Below are positions 1-10,589 of a stretch of DNA of 64,000 nt, piece after piece. Every line of letters begins with the position of its first letter. The first letter of the stretch is position 1. Under the pieces are notes generated by a model. The model did not search any database, was not told the origin of the DNA, and saw only the letters and a list, made by a program, of their open reading frames with translations. This DNA is from Leishmania martiniquensis (Eukaryota > Euglenozoa > Kinetoplastea > Trypanosomatida > Trypanosomatidae), in contig NC_090167.1 in the NCBI RefSeq assembly GCF_017916325.1, forward strand, positions 414,501 through 478,500, read 5' to 3'. The translations under genes and the position numbers were made by a program.

Positions 1-2
1 AC

Positions 3-1181
3 GTGGAGCGACAGGGGCGCAAGAAAGGGCTGGTGAAAGAACTGACGATGATCACGCTGCAGCGCTCGCGCCCACCGCCCGTGTTCCTCATGCAGATGTT
101 CAACGCAGTGGCCTCCTTGGACGCGGAAAAGAAGCAGCTTAGCGTCCTGCTTGAGCTCATGTCCTTCACCGTGGAGAACCTCAAACAAATGGTCTCGCGC
201 ATACCTGGCGAGGAGCTGATGCGCGTCACACAGTCGACGTTTCGGAGCTACATGTCGGGCGACCCGTCCGCGAAGCAGGGAATGAGGGATTGTGCCAAGG
301 ACCAGCTTCTCTACGGCTCCCCACGGCATGCCCTAGGCCGCAGCACGTACAGGGAGCCGGCCGCGTGGGAGAAGAACGTGAAGCGAGAGACATCGATGCC
401 GGAGGTGCTACTCTCCATGCTGGCGCACGACGTTCTAATGGGGCTGAATGAGCTGCACACGGATTACTCGATCGTGCACTGTGATCTGAAGCCTGCGAAC
501 GTGCTGCTCTGCTATGACCAGAAAAAATTCAAACTGGCGGACTTTGGTTGCGGCTGTGTCATGGAGGACGGGCAGCGCGTTGAGCGGCGGGGTATGGACC
601 TCGGCACCATCCTCTACAAGGCACCAGAGAGATTCTCGGCGAACATTTTGCACCGCATCCACGACGATGGGGCCGGCGAGGCAGTGGTTTTCACGGCCAA
701 GGCTGACGTGTGGTCACTAGGCATCATGTTAATGGAGTTGGCGGCTGGCGTTCACCCCTGCGATCAGTTCAAGTCTGATTTCTGGAACTACAGCAGTATG
801 TTGAAACTGTCCAAGATGAACAAGCCGCTCAACTGGTCCGAGGCGTTTCACGACTTCATTCTTCGCAGTGTCTGTGTAGATGTGCCCATGCGGTGGTCTG
901 TGCAGCAGCTCCTCAAGCACCCTTTCATCGTCAAGTTCAACCACGTGCCGCGCGAGAAACTGAAACAGTTCGTGCAGCGCTTGGAGGCCGACAGCAAGAC
1001 CTTCCACAAGCGCCAGCAGAGCGAGTTGCTCAGGGAGCAGATTCTGCTCAGCACAACGCGCCGGCACAAGGATACGTTTCAGCTGCAGAGCAAGAAAATG
1101 TGGTCAGCGTACACCGCCTACCTGAAGCATGCACCGCCCACCAAGGACCAAACCATTTTTCCAGAGCTTCGTCGCACGTAA
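3..1181 (+). CDS. Protein kinase, C-terminal part (5' truncated by window edge)
   Basis: Ser/Thr-type protein kinase; the gene begins before the window, so the glycine loop and the beta-3 lysine are not visible. What is visible starts around helix C and a hinge (LLELMSFTVENL), followed by an insert rich in polar residues. The catalytic loop then reads VHCDLKPANVLL, the metal-binding motif DFG follows, the activation segment ends in APERF, and ADVWSLGIMLMELAAG matches the conserved F-helix Asp region. The usual HRD arginine is Cys (HCD), so this is a non-RD kinase. Asp, Lys and Asn of the loop and DFG are all present, so it is probably active. The hinge resembles STE/MAPK-kinase-like enzymes, but the group is not certain. 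After the kinase domain come about 75 charged, helical residues. The stop is TAA at 1179-1181. Confidence 0.88.
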   Translation: MERQGRKKGLVKELTMITLQRSRPPPVFLMQMFNAVASLDAEKKQLSVLLELMSFTVENLKQMVSRIPGEELMRVTQSTFRSYMSGDPSAKQGMRDCAKDQLLYGSPRHALGRSTYREPAAWEKNVKRETSMPEVLLSMLAHDVLMGLNELHTDYSIVHCDLKPANVLLCYDQKKFKLADFGCGCVMEDGQRVERRGMDLGTILYKAPERFSANILHRIHDDGAGEAVVFTAKADVWSLGIMLMELAAGVHPCDQFKSDFWNYSSMLKLSKMNKPLNWSEAFHDFILRSVCVDVPMRWSVQQLLKHPFIVKFNHVPREKLKQFVQRLEADSKTFHKRQQSELLREQILLSTTRRHKDTFQLQSKKMWSAYTAYLKHAPPTKDQTIFPELRRT

Positions 1182-2106
1182 CGCAAGTGACGCAGGCGGG
1201 TGTGGGCACAGGTGTCGCGGTACCCGCTGAGGCTGTGGAGAGAGGGGGGCGGGACGGTTCGGTGAGCAGAGCAGGAGGACCCGCACCGGTGTCGTTTTCT
1301 CTTTTTTTCTGCGTTTGTGTCGAGGTGAAAGGGCAATACGGCTCTATGCCCGCAATAGCAATCGCACACGTGCGATTCACTTCGTCTTTAAGTCTGTGCC
1401 TGGGAGGGACGCTCTGTTTCCGTGGTCATCTCCTCTTCGCTTCATCTTTTCCCCCTTCTCGAGCGGCCGACTGTCGGATGTCTCTCCTCAGCTCCCTCCC
1501 TTTTTCTCCCCCTGCTCCTCCGCACGGCCCTCGCTGCTTCTCGAGTCGCTCATGGTGAAGTCGGTCTTTCAGGACGGCGGCGTGGCGGTACGCACAGACG
1601 TATACCCACAGCTTTGCGCGTTATTGAAAGACAATAAGCGAAAGACGCCGAGTGAATGAGGCGCGCCTTGGACTACGGCCGTTTGCTCTCCTCTGTCGCG
1701 CATATTTTTGTGCCTTCGGGGACCGGATGGGGGGAGAGGGTAGACGGATGCGTACAGGAGGGGAGGGGCGCTATCGTCGAGGCATGCACTGGGAAGAGAG
1801 GAGGGATTAATGATGCGAGTGAAGTGGAAGCACTGACGGCAGCAGCAGCAACAGCAGCTGGTGCGACAGACACTTATGCGTGTGTGAGAGAGAGAGGTGG
1901 CGGAGCCATCATTCGTGAGAGGACTGTTTTTCTCTATGCCGCTTACGTGCCGCTGTCGCCTCCTCCTCTTTCCCTCCCCCTTCTTTGCCTCTCTCTTCGA
2001 ATCGAAGCCAATCACCATCACTGCCTTCGCGAGAAACGTCACTCCAAGGAGGGGGACGGGGAAGGGATCGCTGCGGTATGAATGAAAGTAGCCCATACCC
2101 CCAGCG
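1182..2106. other. Intergenic: kinase 3'UTR and Maf 5'UTR
   Basis: No convincing gene. It holds pyrimidine-rich blocks (about 1485-1525 and 1958-1998) and a small hairpin at 1360-1377 (7-bp stem, 4-base loop). Open frames here on both strands are low-complexity and have no recognisable domain. Confidence 0.6.
1958..2007 (+). promoter_or_regulatory. Candidate spliced-leader acceptor for the Maf gene
   Basis: A run of about 40 mostly C/T bases is followed by the first AG at 2006-2007, about 100 bases before the ATG at 2107. This matches the trypanosomatid trans-splicing pattern. The exact AG used is inferred, not seen. Confidence 0.4.
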
Positions 2107-2757
2107 ATGCAGGACGCAGGCAAGGAAAGCATAGAGCCCATCATGGTTGTCGGCACGAGCGCACCACACCGCCGCGAGATCGCACAAGTCCACTTTGGCG
2201 CTGCCTATGACCTGGTGTACCTATCGCCTGACATAGACGAGAAACAAATTCGCGATTCAGACCCGTATACGCTGACCCATGCGATTGCGCATGCCAAGAT
2301 GGAAGAGCTTCGAGCCAAAGTTGCGCGCGACACTGACTTGCAGCGTCGTATCCTTCAGCGACCGGGCAGCGTTGCGGTAACCTTTGACCAGGTTATCAAC
2401 TTCCACGGTGAGATTCGCGAGAAGCCGGAGTCGAAAGAGCAAGCGGTATCCTTCATCAAGTCCTATTCAAGCAACGATCTGGGCACTGTCATGACCACTG
2501 TTTTGTTCGACTTCGAAACAGGGAAGCAGGTATCCATGCCCAACACCACCCGCACCTTCTACGGGGAAATTTCGGATGAGGCAGTTGCTCGCGTTGTCGA
2601 GCGCGGCACATGCATGCACGCGGCTGGAGGATTTGTGGTGGAGGATGCCGATATGAAGCGCTGCGAGATCAAGATAGACCCTGGGACCGAGGAGGAGGTG
2701 CGCGGCTTTTGCGTGAAGTCTGTCCGCGCTCTCCTGGCGGACGTACACCGCTCGTAA
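2107..2757 (+). CDS. Maf-family nucleotide pyrophosphatase
   Basis: 216-residue protein of the Maf/ASFMT family, enzymes that hydrolyse non-canonical or modified nucleoside triphosphates to monophosphates and pyrophosphate and so keep the nucleotide pool clean. The family order is visible: an N-terminal strand and loop VVGTSAPHRREIA (family S-x-S-x-R-R), PDIDE near residue 40, the AVTFDQV block carrying the catalytic-type Asp, then EKPESKEQA matching the family's GKP-x-x-x-E-A helix. The C-terminal family motif (usually KAGAYGIQG) is replaced by HAAGGFVVED. Length is normal for Maf proteins. The start is the first in-frame ATG after a long pyrimidine tract. Substrate preference cannot be told from sequence; the loops differ enough from bacterial Maf that activity is an inference. 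Confidence 0.85.
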   Translation: MQDAGKESIEPIMVVGTSAPHRREIAQVHFGAAYDLVYLSPDIDEKQIRDSDPYTLTHAIAHAKMEELRAKVARDTDLQRRILQRPGSVAVTFDQVINFHGEIREKPESKEQAVSFIKSYSSNDLGTVMTTVLFDFETGKQVSMPNTTRTFYGEISDEAVARVVERGTCMHAAGGFVVEDADMKRCEIKIDPGTEEEVRGFCVKSVRALLADVHRS

Positions 2758-3525
2758 GTGCGCTGTCACCGATACAGGGGCCGAAAGATGTGGATGAATA
2801 CGCCGTCACGAGGCCGACGCCAGGCTGCGGACCAGCGGCGCGTGGCGCTTCCTCACCCTCTCCGCGAGTTCATCGCCAAAGAGCACACCTTCGCTTCACA
2901 TATCCTTCACACCGACTGACAGGCCCTTTTTTGTCCCAGTCAACTATCACTTTCTTCGATGGAGTGGTTCCTCATTCCTTGAATTGCTCTCCTACCCTCG
3001 GAAGCTGCAAGTTGCGGCTGAGGGCGTATCGCCGGCACGGAGAGGACAGTGAGGCGAAAGAATCACCTCAGACGTCCTAATAGTGGAAGCCAATCGATGC
3101 CGACATCCTTGGGTGCCCCACTAGGATCCGCAGGACGGGTTTGGGTAGAGGCGTGCGCCTGACGCCGCTACCGTTGGCTCTCCTTCTCCACTTCTCTTCA
3201 ACGGCCGCGTATAGGTCGAAACGAGCGGCTGCCAATCATTTTTCTTTGTGTGTGTTTCGCTGGTTATCCATATGGTGGAGGCCACGCTCACCATGGGTCT
3301 GCCGCATTCTTCGTCACCTTCCCCAGCAGACACATCCTCTCTCTTCATCTCCCCATCAACCTCATCCTTCACCTTGTTGGCATACCGAGGCGCGCCGCCA
3401 CGTCGCACTGCCACAGCAGCACTTGGAGTACGTGGGCACTGGTCGTTTCGATTTCCCCTGCACTTATTAGGCATACAAACGCATAAAGCGCGTCTCCTCC
3501 GCTCCCCTTGCACGCGCTGCCGCGT
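2758..3525. other. Intergenic: Maf 3'UTR and coiled-coil gene 5'UTR
   Basis: No gene supported. Pyrimidine-rich stretches at about 3178-3200 and 3300-3360 are possible trans-splicing signals for the next gene. Nothing else stands out. Confidence 0.5.
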
Positions 3526-5267
3526 ATGCATTCACTTCTCAGAACGTTTCAAAATGTTGTGGAGCTCGGGGAGGAGGAGGAGTCGCGCGGAGCATCGGCT
3601 CCCTATCAGCCCGGTGACTTACGCGAGCAATCGGACCCTGGGGTGCTGAAGCAGCACATTTCCACGCTCACCCAGAAACTGGCCCGCCAGGCGCAATCCT
3701 ACGAAGAGCTAAGAAGAGAGAGCATCTCTATGGAAAAAGAGTTGACCCGTGTCCGCCTCCGCTTCGTCGCAGCACGGAAGCTGTGGGAGTGCACTAACGA
3801 GAGCCTCGAGCGCGCCATTCAGAATTTAGTCGAGTATGAACTTTTTGGCGCCGCTTCGCCCCCTTCTCTGAAGACCAGCACGGCGTCCGCCAGCAGCTCG
3901 GGCAAGCTTTCGCCCAGTCCTGCGAGCAGCTCCTTGCCTCATGCCACCTACATTGCTTCTCTGCGCGAGCAGGTACAGCAGCTAAAGGAAATGGTGATGC
4001 GAACCATCGAGGAGCAGAGCCAGCTGCGAAGTGAGAAACAATACGAAGAGGCTCAGCGAGTGCTGCGTGCGAATGGCCTGTTGGACTCGCTCCTCGATGC
4101 TGAGGTGCGCGTGGCGCTGCAGAAACTTGTGGCTCACTGGAGCAGTGAGCGCGCCAGCTACGAGTCGGTTATAGAAAGGCTGGAGGTGAGCGTGTCAAAG
4201 CACGCCGAGCGCGAGGCCTTGCTGAGTGACTGTGTGAAACAAGAGCAGGAGCGTTGCGCAGAGGCGACGGCGCAAAAATCCGCTGCGGAGTCTGAAGAGC
4301 TACGACGCTTGCGCAACGAGCTTGCGAAGTGGCAACGTGGAGAGCGCGCCACCGTCGAGAATGGGCCCGTGGACTTGCCCGGGTCTTGTGACACTGTCAA
4401 CCGGACCCCCGCATCGGCCACCTCGCACACCGCTGGCGGCCATGAGCAAGACGCGAGTCCGGCACCACACGACCTCACAACGGCGAGCCACTTTGCGTCG
4501 CAAAGGGGTACAGGCGCGAATGACAGCACCGGTGCAGCACTAAAAGCAGACCGCGCAGGAGGGTCTGCCGTCGGTGAAAGCGCATTGAACAAATCGAGCG
4601 CCTGCGCCGCGACTGCAGTGCCCGCGATGAGGCGCTCGACAACCTCTATCGGGACAACCGCTCTCTACAAGAGGCGGTGCAGCACGCTGAGTCTCGCCTG
4701 CGCGCAAGTGAGGCGGAGCTTCAGGGGCGTCAAAAACAGATGGAGCAGCTAGCGGAGAAGCTTTCTAGTGAGCAGCGCCGGGTGAAGCAACTGGAAGAGG
4801 AGAACAGGCAAGGGGTTGTGAACGAAGAGAAATTCCACGAGCAAATTATGCAGCTGCGCCGGGCGCTGAGCGCCGCAGTCGCCGGACAAGCCCCTCTGTC
4901 GGATCGCAACGGGTTGGTCACAGGCTTATCTATTCCGCAACTAGCTCCGGGGCGTGTGAAGCAGCTCTTCAACACCTCACTGCTGGAGCATTGCACCGCA
5001 CACGAAAAGGCCGGAAGCTGGGACGGTTGGGCGCAGGAGGCAGCTCGTTGGTTGAAGGATTGGAAAGGGTACGCAATGGCGCCTCGAGCACCTCAAGTGC
5101 ACAATGGGTCAAGTACAACTCACGTCCGAGGAAGCGGAGTCTCACGCCGACTCCCCCGTGCGCTGCTCTTTCTCAGCGGCATTCTCGCAATGCTGATGCT
5201 GTCTTATATGCTCTTCACGTTTGTAGATGCTGCCCGAGCAGCCAGACGATCACGTGAAGCGGCATAG
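3526..5267 (+). CDS. Tail-anchored coiled-coil protein, golgin-like (reading frame broken once)
   Basis: Two overlapping open frames form one gene. The first runs from ATG 3526 to a stop at 4750-4752; the second is open from 4578 to 5267. Residues 1-120 of the first part and the region around 4000-4320 are heptad-like, charged and helical; the middle (about 4370-4570) is Ser/Thr/Ala-rich linker. At about 4575-4590 the coiled-coil character moves abruptly from the first frame to the second (IEQIERLRRDC and onward), so a single base seems to be missing in an A run at 4577-4579. The second part ends in a hydrophobic segment (ALLFLSGILAMLMLSYMLF) about 17 residues from the C terminus, i.e. a tail anchor as in giantin/golgin-84. 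A Golgi tether role is inferred only from this architecture. It could be a sequencing error, a true pseudogene or, less likely, programmed frameshifting. Confidence 0.7.
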
Positions 5268-7088
5268 CGACGCCCACGTTCGGCTCCCTTTTTCTCTTCG
5301 CCAGCTTCTATCTGCCCGCTTTGGAGGACTGTGGGTAGCTCTGAGCTGGTGCGCTTGTGTGTCTGCTCGGCACCTGGGGCTCTTTGATCAGCCATGCACC
5401 TTTTCGTTGCTGTGCTCCCGTCCGTGATGAGGCCAGGCGGCACTTCTCTGGACGCGGCATCTCGAGGGCCTCGTTTCCAACTTCCTCTCTCCGCACGAGA
5501 CGGGAAGCTCTTTTTTGTCTCTGCAAACGGTCAACCGCTGCTCGTGGCAACACGGGGTCAAGTACCTATGACCGAGCGAAAGGGAAAGCGCTCACAGCTA
5601 CTCACAATGACGTGTTAGTCCTGGACGGCGTGGCGCCGCACCGACCTCCGGTAGTGAGCACGGCAAAGCTATTCCTATGCTGAGCAGAGTGTCAGCGTAA
5701 CTCGATCGCATCTCCTCCGCCCCTTGGACTACCTGCTGGCGTGTGCGAGTGGATCTCTGTGGGAAGGGGGAAGGGGACGTGAGAGACGGAGCCATACGAG
5801 GTGAATGCACCACGCGTCCGCCGGCAATTATGGGAACGGCTGAGAATCCGAAAGGTTTGAGCTGGCGGCCGCGGTCAGGTAACTGAGCGAGTTCACGGCT
5901 GGCACAGGTGTCAACCGCTGCCTGACGCCACCACGTCATGTGTCCTACTGTGAGGCCGGCAGTAAAGTGGCAACCGACTCGTCCCCAACGGTGGATTTGA
6001 ACTCGCCGATGGTACAAACATTTTGTTGATTCTCTCTTCTTTGGCTTTCGCCAAGGGGATGTTTGACATTACCCATGTGAGCTTCCGGCGGCTGTGGCAC
6101 ACCTCACGCATTTCTTTCTTTCGAAAATGGTGTGCTTGTGTGGTTGTGTTCCTCATTGGGGAGGGGGGCAGTTTTTTTGACCTGCTCGTATCTAAGGCTG
6201 TGAGCCTTGCGCGTATTGTATACATGCATGCTGAGAAAGGTTTGTGTCTCTGAGTATGTGTGTGTGTGCTTGCCATTGGGGCGTGTCTGTGACTTCTACG
6301 GCAGCGTAAAGAGGACATCTCCTTTTTCACACTTGTACAGTTGACCCGCTGCTGTTTCGTTGTTAGCGGGGATCTCTTCTCCCCTCCCTACCCACAGACA
6401 CGCACACACACACACAAAAGAATCTCAAATATTTCCCTTTTCCGCTCGCTGCTCATCGAGTCGCTCCGATATGAGTTCTCCAGATCTGCGCTCCAGTGGA
6501 GTGCACCGATGCGTCGCCTCGCAATCGCCTCCCTCCGCGGCTGAAAATCCTTTTCGTCTGCCTGCGCGTGGGCAAACACTCGGTGTTCGAGATGATCGCG
6601 ACGGACGCAGACTCTTTCGGTATCGTCGAGGTGCGCGTAGCACCGTCTCGTGGCTGCCGGCCTTTCTTCTCTGGCGTATCTCAGCCTTGAGCGGCATACA
6701 TTGCTCTCCGCCATACTCACTCTCACCTTTCCGCCTGCTCTTACCTTTCTACCCGTCCAATGGGCCTGCCAGATGCGTACAGAGAGCCGCGCATCACCCC
6801 TCATTACACAAGTCGCTCTGTCGAAACGTTTGTCCACAGCCGACAACCACCCCGCGCCATTGCACCTGAGGAGGCATACCGAGAGAAAGAGGAAGGGGAG
6901 GGGCAGAAACCGGGTATCGCGTTCCGCGCCGTCCGTGCCCAAGCACGCTCAGAGATTCTGAGCAAGTCGTAACGGAAGATACATCAAGGGGCGCGATCAT
7001 CGGCGCCTTTCTTTAGAGGTTGCCGTCTCTTCGCTACTTGCGAGGTGACCAGAAGAGCGGCGCGCTCGCCAGAAAGCGACCATCCAAG
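5268..7088. other. Intergenic: coiled-coil 3'UTR and VPS29 5'UTR
   Basis: 1.8 kb with no supported gene. A pyrimidine tract at about 6373-6395 ends in CCCACAG (6391-6397) and is followed by a (CA)n run at 6402-6417; this is a possible splice acceptor. Open frames here lack domains and are compositionally biased. Confidence 0.5.
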
Positions 7089-7700
7089 ATGGTTCTGGTG
7101 CTCGTGGTGGGCGACACGTGGGTGCCGCAGCGGGCCAGTGGTGTGCCGGAGGTATTTTGCAAGATGTTCTCGCCTGGGCGCATTCACAAGCTATTGATCA
7201 CGGGTAGCATCGGCAGCAAGGAGATGTACGACTATTTGCGCACGATTGCGCCGGAGGTTCACTGCGTGACGAGCAGCGTTGACCGACAATGGACAGATCG
7301 CATGCCAGAGAGTGTCGTCTTGACGATAGAGGGCCTGAAGTTCGGACTCATTCACGGTCACCAAATACCAGTTGGTGACAAGGACGCATTAGCGGCCGTG
7401 CAGCGTGAGCTCGATGTGGATGTGCTGGTTTCGGGCTCTACACACCATTCAAAGTACTTTGAGTTCGATTCTCACCTCTTCGTCAACCCAGGCTCTCTTA
7501 GCGGCGCAGACACGGAGTGCGAGGTGAGTGTGGTGCCTTCCTTCATGCTGCTGGACATCCAAGACAAGTCTGTGGTCACCTTTATATACCAGTATCACCC
7601 GGAGGACGAAAGCAGCGGCGGAGCTGCTAGCGAAGAGACGGCCGCTGCGGGGGTGGTACCAGGCCTCAGGATCAAAAAGAAAGAATGGGTAAAGGAGTGA
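7089..7700 (+). CDS. VPS29: Vacuolar protein sorting-associated protein 29 (retromer subunit)
   Basis: 203-residue protein matching VPS29, the small subunit of the retromer cargo-recognition complex (VPS26-VPS29-VPS35) that returns membrane proteins from endosomes to the Golgi. It has the metallophosphoesterase fold signature: LVVGDTWVPQR at the N terminus, PGRIHKLLITGS, a KEMYDYLRTIAPEVH block, LIHGHQ, and STHHSKYFEFDSHLFVNPGS near residue 130. The ATG at 7089 was chosen because family alignment begins at MVLVLVVGD; the upstream extension lacks an ATG. Several metal-site residues differ from human VPS29 (see findings). A polar tail of about 25 residues (EDESSGGAASEETAAAG, then a basic end) follows the domain. 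Confidence 0.93.
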   Translation: MVLVLVVGDTWVPQRASGVPEVFCKMFSPGRIHKLLITGSIGSKEMYDYLRTIAPEVHCVTSSVDRQWTDRMPESVVLTIEGLKFGLIHGHQIPVGDKDALAAVQRELDVDVLVSGSTHHSKYFEFDSHLFVNPGSLSGADTECEVSVVPSFMLLDIQDKSVVTFIYQYHPEDESSGGAASEETAAAGVVPGLRIKKKEWVKE

Positions 7701-8783
7701 TGATCTCGGGTATGGCACCTCCGTGTAGGACACGGCTCTCCCTCTGCTTGTCTCTCTCTGTCTCTCTGTGGTCTCTGCGGGCACACGGCTGCTACTGTGG
7801 ATCTGTAGTCTTCATCTTGGTGGCGTGTCAGTTACTTGCATATCTTTACATGGAGGAGCTCGTTTCCTATAAGGTGCTGACTCAGAGACACATCAACAGG
7901 AGGGAGGAGGAGCGAGGGCATCTTCATTGCCGCAGCCATTTCTGCAGCTTGTGTTGATTGTGCCGCAGAATGAGAAAAAGCTTTGTGCGGAGACGGGCGT
8001 TCCGCTAAGATGGTGCCTCTACGGTAGCTCGTGGTGGTGGCGACCAAGACAGTTGGCCTTGCGAGTCGCACCCGTGCCCGCGCCCGCACCTGCCGACGAG
8101 CGCCAGGGTTTCGTCATGCGTCATAGATTCCTGGTCGTTATGTTGCACCGCCTCGCGAACGAAAACCGCCGACACGATACACTTCCCATCCGTCCCGTCT
8201 CCCTCACCACTCCCCCTTTTGCGGCTCTCTTCCCTTCTCCTCTGAATCCTCCTCCGGTCTACGCCCTCTCATCCCGGCACCATATGCCAACGTACCCCAT
8301 GCTTCCCTCATCGGCGTGCCTGCACCTCTCGCCTTTCTCCCGCTCTCCTTGTCGCTGATGAGAAGTGCGCTTTGTTTCGGCATCGCTGATTGCCAAAATC
8401 AGGCCGGAGTCCCTGCCACGTCTGACCTTTCGTTATCCCAGTCTACCCCATTTCATTTTCCCCGCGTTGAACACCGCGCCTCATCACGTGACAGGCCAAC
8501 ACCACAGCGGGGAATAAAAAGGAAAACACACAGAGAAAGAGAGAAAGGGAGACTCGCGTCGTTCATCATAGACTCGCTCCAGGCGTTTGTGGATTGCTTT
8601 GCTGTGACGCTCTCTGTTCATCTGTCACCTGCGCTCCTTGTCGATCCGAGTAAAATCTCGGCCTGTGCGTGCTGTGGAGCGCACCGAGGCGGCGTAGCTG
8701 TGTCAACATCACCCCTCTTTCCTCCAAGGTCAGAGGTCAGTCTTCTTCCCCCCTCCCCTCCGTCAACTTTCCATTGAACTGCA
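7701..8783. other. Intergenic: VPS29 3'UTR and DNAI2 5'UTR
   Basis: No gene supported. It contains C/T-rich blocks (about 8190-8245, 8709-8724 and 8737-8762). The last two sit just before the DNAI2 ATG and are the likely trans-splicing signals. Confidence 0.5.
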
Positions 8784-10589
8784 ATGACGGAGATCACCTA
8801 CAGCTACTCCCGAGCGGCCCGCGAGTTTGGGCGCATGCCGGAGTTTCAGGCTAACGACAGCGAGATCATTGCCGACATTGCACCAAATGAGGTGGTCAAG
8901 GACAAGTTCACGCGGCAGAACCCGAGGGAGACGCAGGTGCAGAATGTACCGCATCTCTCGGAGGCCAGCACCAACACCGAGTCTGTGCGCATCAAGAATC
9001 ACGCACAGTACCATGGCGAGGGCGGCTGGCCGCATGCCGTCGACCCAACCGAGTTCGAAGAGAAGATGAAGTACTGCAAGAAGGTGGAGCGAGAGGAAGG
9101 GTACCTGCACACCTGCGGGCGGCTTGTCGAGCAGTGCGTGGAGCGCTGCGTAAAGCAAAATACCGCGATGGATATCTATGGCCACTACTTCCCAGACGCT
9201 CCGCCAGATGAAGAAGAAACGATGGGACCTGCCTCGCTGAAGGTGTCGGCGGTGCTCAAGGACCCATCCGAGGAGAAGCGCACGGCAGCTGCCCTCTCCT
9301 GGCAGAATGACGGTCGCCGAATCGCCGTGGCCTACGCGCGGCTCAAATTCCAGAGCCAGACGCCTACGATGAGCACCAACTCGCACATATGGGACATCAT
9401 GAACCCCAACGAGCCTGCCGAGACCCTGATTACGCCGTCGCCGCTGTGCAGCATCGAGTACTACTCAAAAGATCCTCATCTCATCGCCGGTGGTAGCTGG
9501 AACGGCGTCGTGCAGTTCTGGGATACCCGTCAGCCGAGCCGCCCGGCCGCTCGCTCTCTCATCGAGGAGAGTCACAAGGATCCGGTGTGGGCCCTGAAGT
9601 GGCTGCAGAGCAAGTCTGGCGAGCTGCTCTCCGTCTCAACGGACGGAAACGTCTTTGTGTGGGACTGCCGCCTGCCGGAGAAGCCGATGATAATCCATTC
9701 CATTAGCGAAGACAACTTAGTGCTACAGCCGCGCAGCAACGACGGCGGCGCTCGCGGCGTTCTCGGCGGCCTTTGCCTCGACTACGACCCTCAGGTGGGT
9801 GGACCGGCCAAGTACATGATCGGCACGGAGCAGGGCACCATCTTATCATGCAATCGCAAGGGCAAGACCCAGCACGAGAAGCTGCTACCGAATACCTTTA
9901 ACGGCCACCATGGGCCGATTTACAGCGTTCAGCGCAACCCAATGTTCTCCAAGTACTTCCTCTCCGTCGGCGATTGGACAGCACGGCTGTGGTTCGAGGA
10001 CTTCAAGTTCATGCCGATGTTTAGCACCTTCTACCACAAGGCATACTTGACCTGTGGTGCGTGGCACACGGTGCGGCCCGGCGTCTTTTTCACGACTCGT
10101 ATGGACGGGTATGTGGATGTGTGGGACCTGATGCTGCGCCAGACCTCACCTTCCTTGTCCTTCCAGGTGTCCGACTACGCGTTGCATACCCTGAAACCGT
10201 CGCAGGACGGCACGTATATCGCCACCGGCGGCATTGACGGCAATGTGTCGCTGATGGAGCTGTCTCCGTCGCTGTGCACGCTGGCCCCGGATGAGAAGAA
10301 TGTCATCGGCACCCTTTTCGAGAACGAAAGTCTGCGAGACAAAAACCTCGATCGTGCCGTGAAGGAGAAGCGCGCCGTGGCGCGCCAGCGTGAGCGTCGC
10401 AGCACGCACCTCTCCGGTATCACGAGAGCGCCGACGAAAGAGGAAGCAGCGCTGGACGACGTAGCTGCCAAGTACATCGATGTGGTGAGTGCTGAGAAAG
10501 CGGAGGACATTCGCAGTCGCGAAGAAATGGATGCGCTGCGACTAAAGGCGCTTGAGGACCTTGAGGATGGAATGGAGCTGTACGAATAA
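8784..10589 (+). CDS. DNAI2: Axonemal outer-arm dynein intermediate chain 2 (DNAI2/IC2 type)
   Basis: 601-residue WD40 protein of the outer dynein arm; it helps attach the arm to the flagellar doublet microtubule. The N terminus (YSYSRAAREFGRMPEFQ, then IIADIAPNE and RQNPRET) follows the characteristic DNAI2/Chlamydomonas IC2 start. WD repeats are visible at about residues 165-205 (ending SHIWDI), 217-248 (VQFWDT), 268-295 (VFVWDC), 325-356, 373-405 (ARLWFED), 418-449 (VDVWDL) and 462-493. A charged helical tail (510-600) ends in an acidic EDLEDGMELYE. Length matches the family. The start is the first ATG after the pyrimidine tracts and matches the family N terminus. Confidence 0.95.
   Translation: MTEITYSYSRAAREFGRMPEFQANDSEIIADIAPNEVVKDKFTRQNPRETQVQNVPHLSEASTNTESVRIKNHAQYHGEGGWPHAVDPTEFEEKMKYCKKVEREEGYLHTCGRLVEQCVERCVKQNTAMDIYGHYFPDAPPDEEETMGPASLKVSAVLKDPSEEKRTAAALSWQNDGRRIAVAYARLKFQSQTPTMSTNSHIWDIMNPNEPAETLITPSPLCSIEYYSKDPHLIAGGSWNGVVQFWDTRQPSRPAARSLIEESHKDPVWALKWLQSKSGELLSVSTDGNVFVWDCRLPEKPMIIHSISEDNLVLQPRSNDGGARGVLGGLCLDYDPQVGGPAKYMIGTEQGTILSCNRKGKTQHEKLLPNTFNGHHGPIYSVQRNPMFSKYFLSVGDWTARLWFEDFKFMPMFSTFYHKAYLTCGAWHTVRPGVFFTTRMDGYVDVWDLMLRQTSPSLSFQVSDYALHTLKPSQDGTYIATGGIDGNVSLMELSPSLCTLAPDEKNVIGTLFENESLRDKNLDRAVKEKRAVARQRERRSTHLSGITRAPTKEEAALDDVAAKYIDVVSAEKAEDIRSREEMDALRLKALEDLEDGMELYE

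Noticed and set aside
1569..2156. 195-residue minus-strand frame before the Maf gene
   Set aside because: Contains a poly-Cys run from CAG repeats and overlaps the Maf start; no domain.
5985..6005. T-arm-like sequence resembling a minus-strand tRNA B box
   Set aside because: The flanking bases cannot form a T stem, and no matching anticodon or acceptor arm is present.
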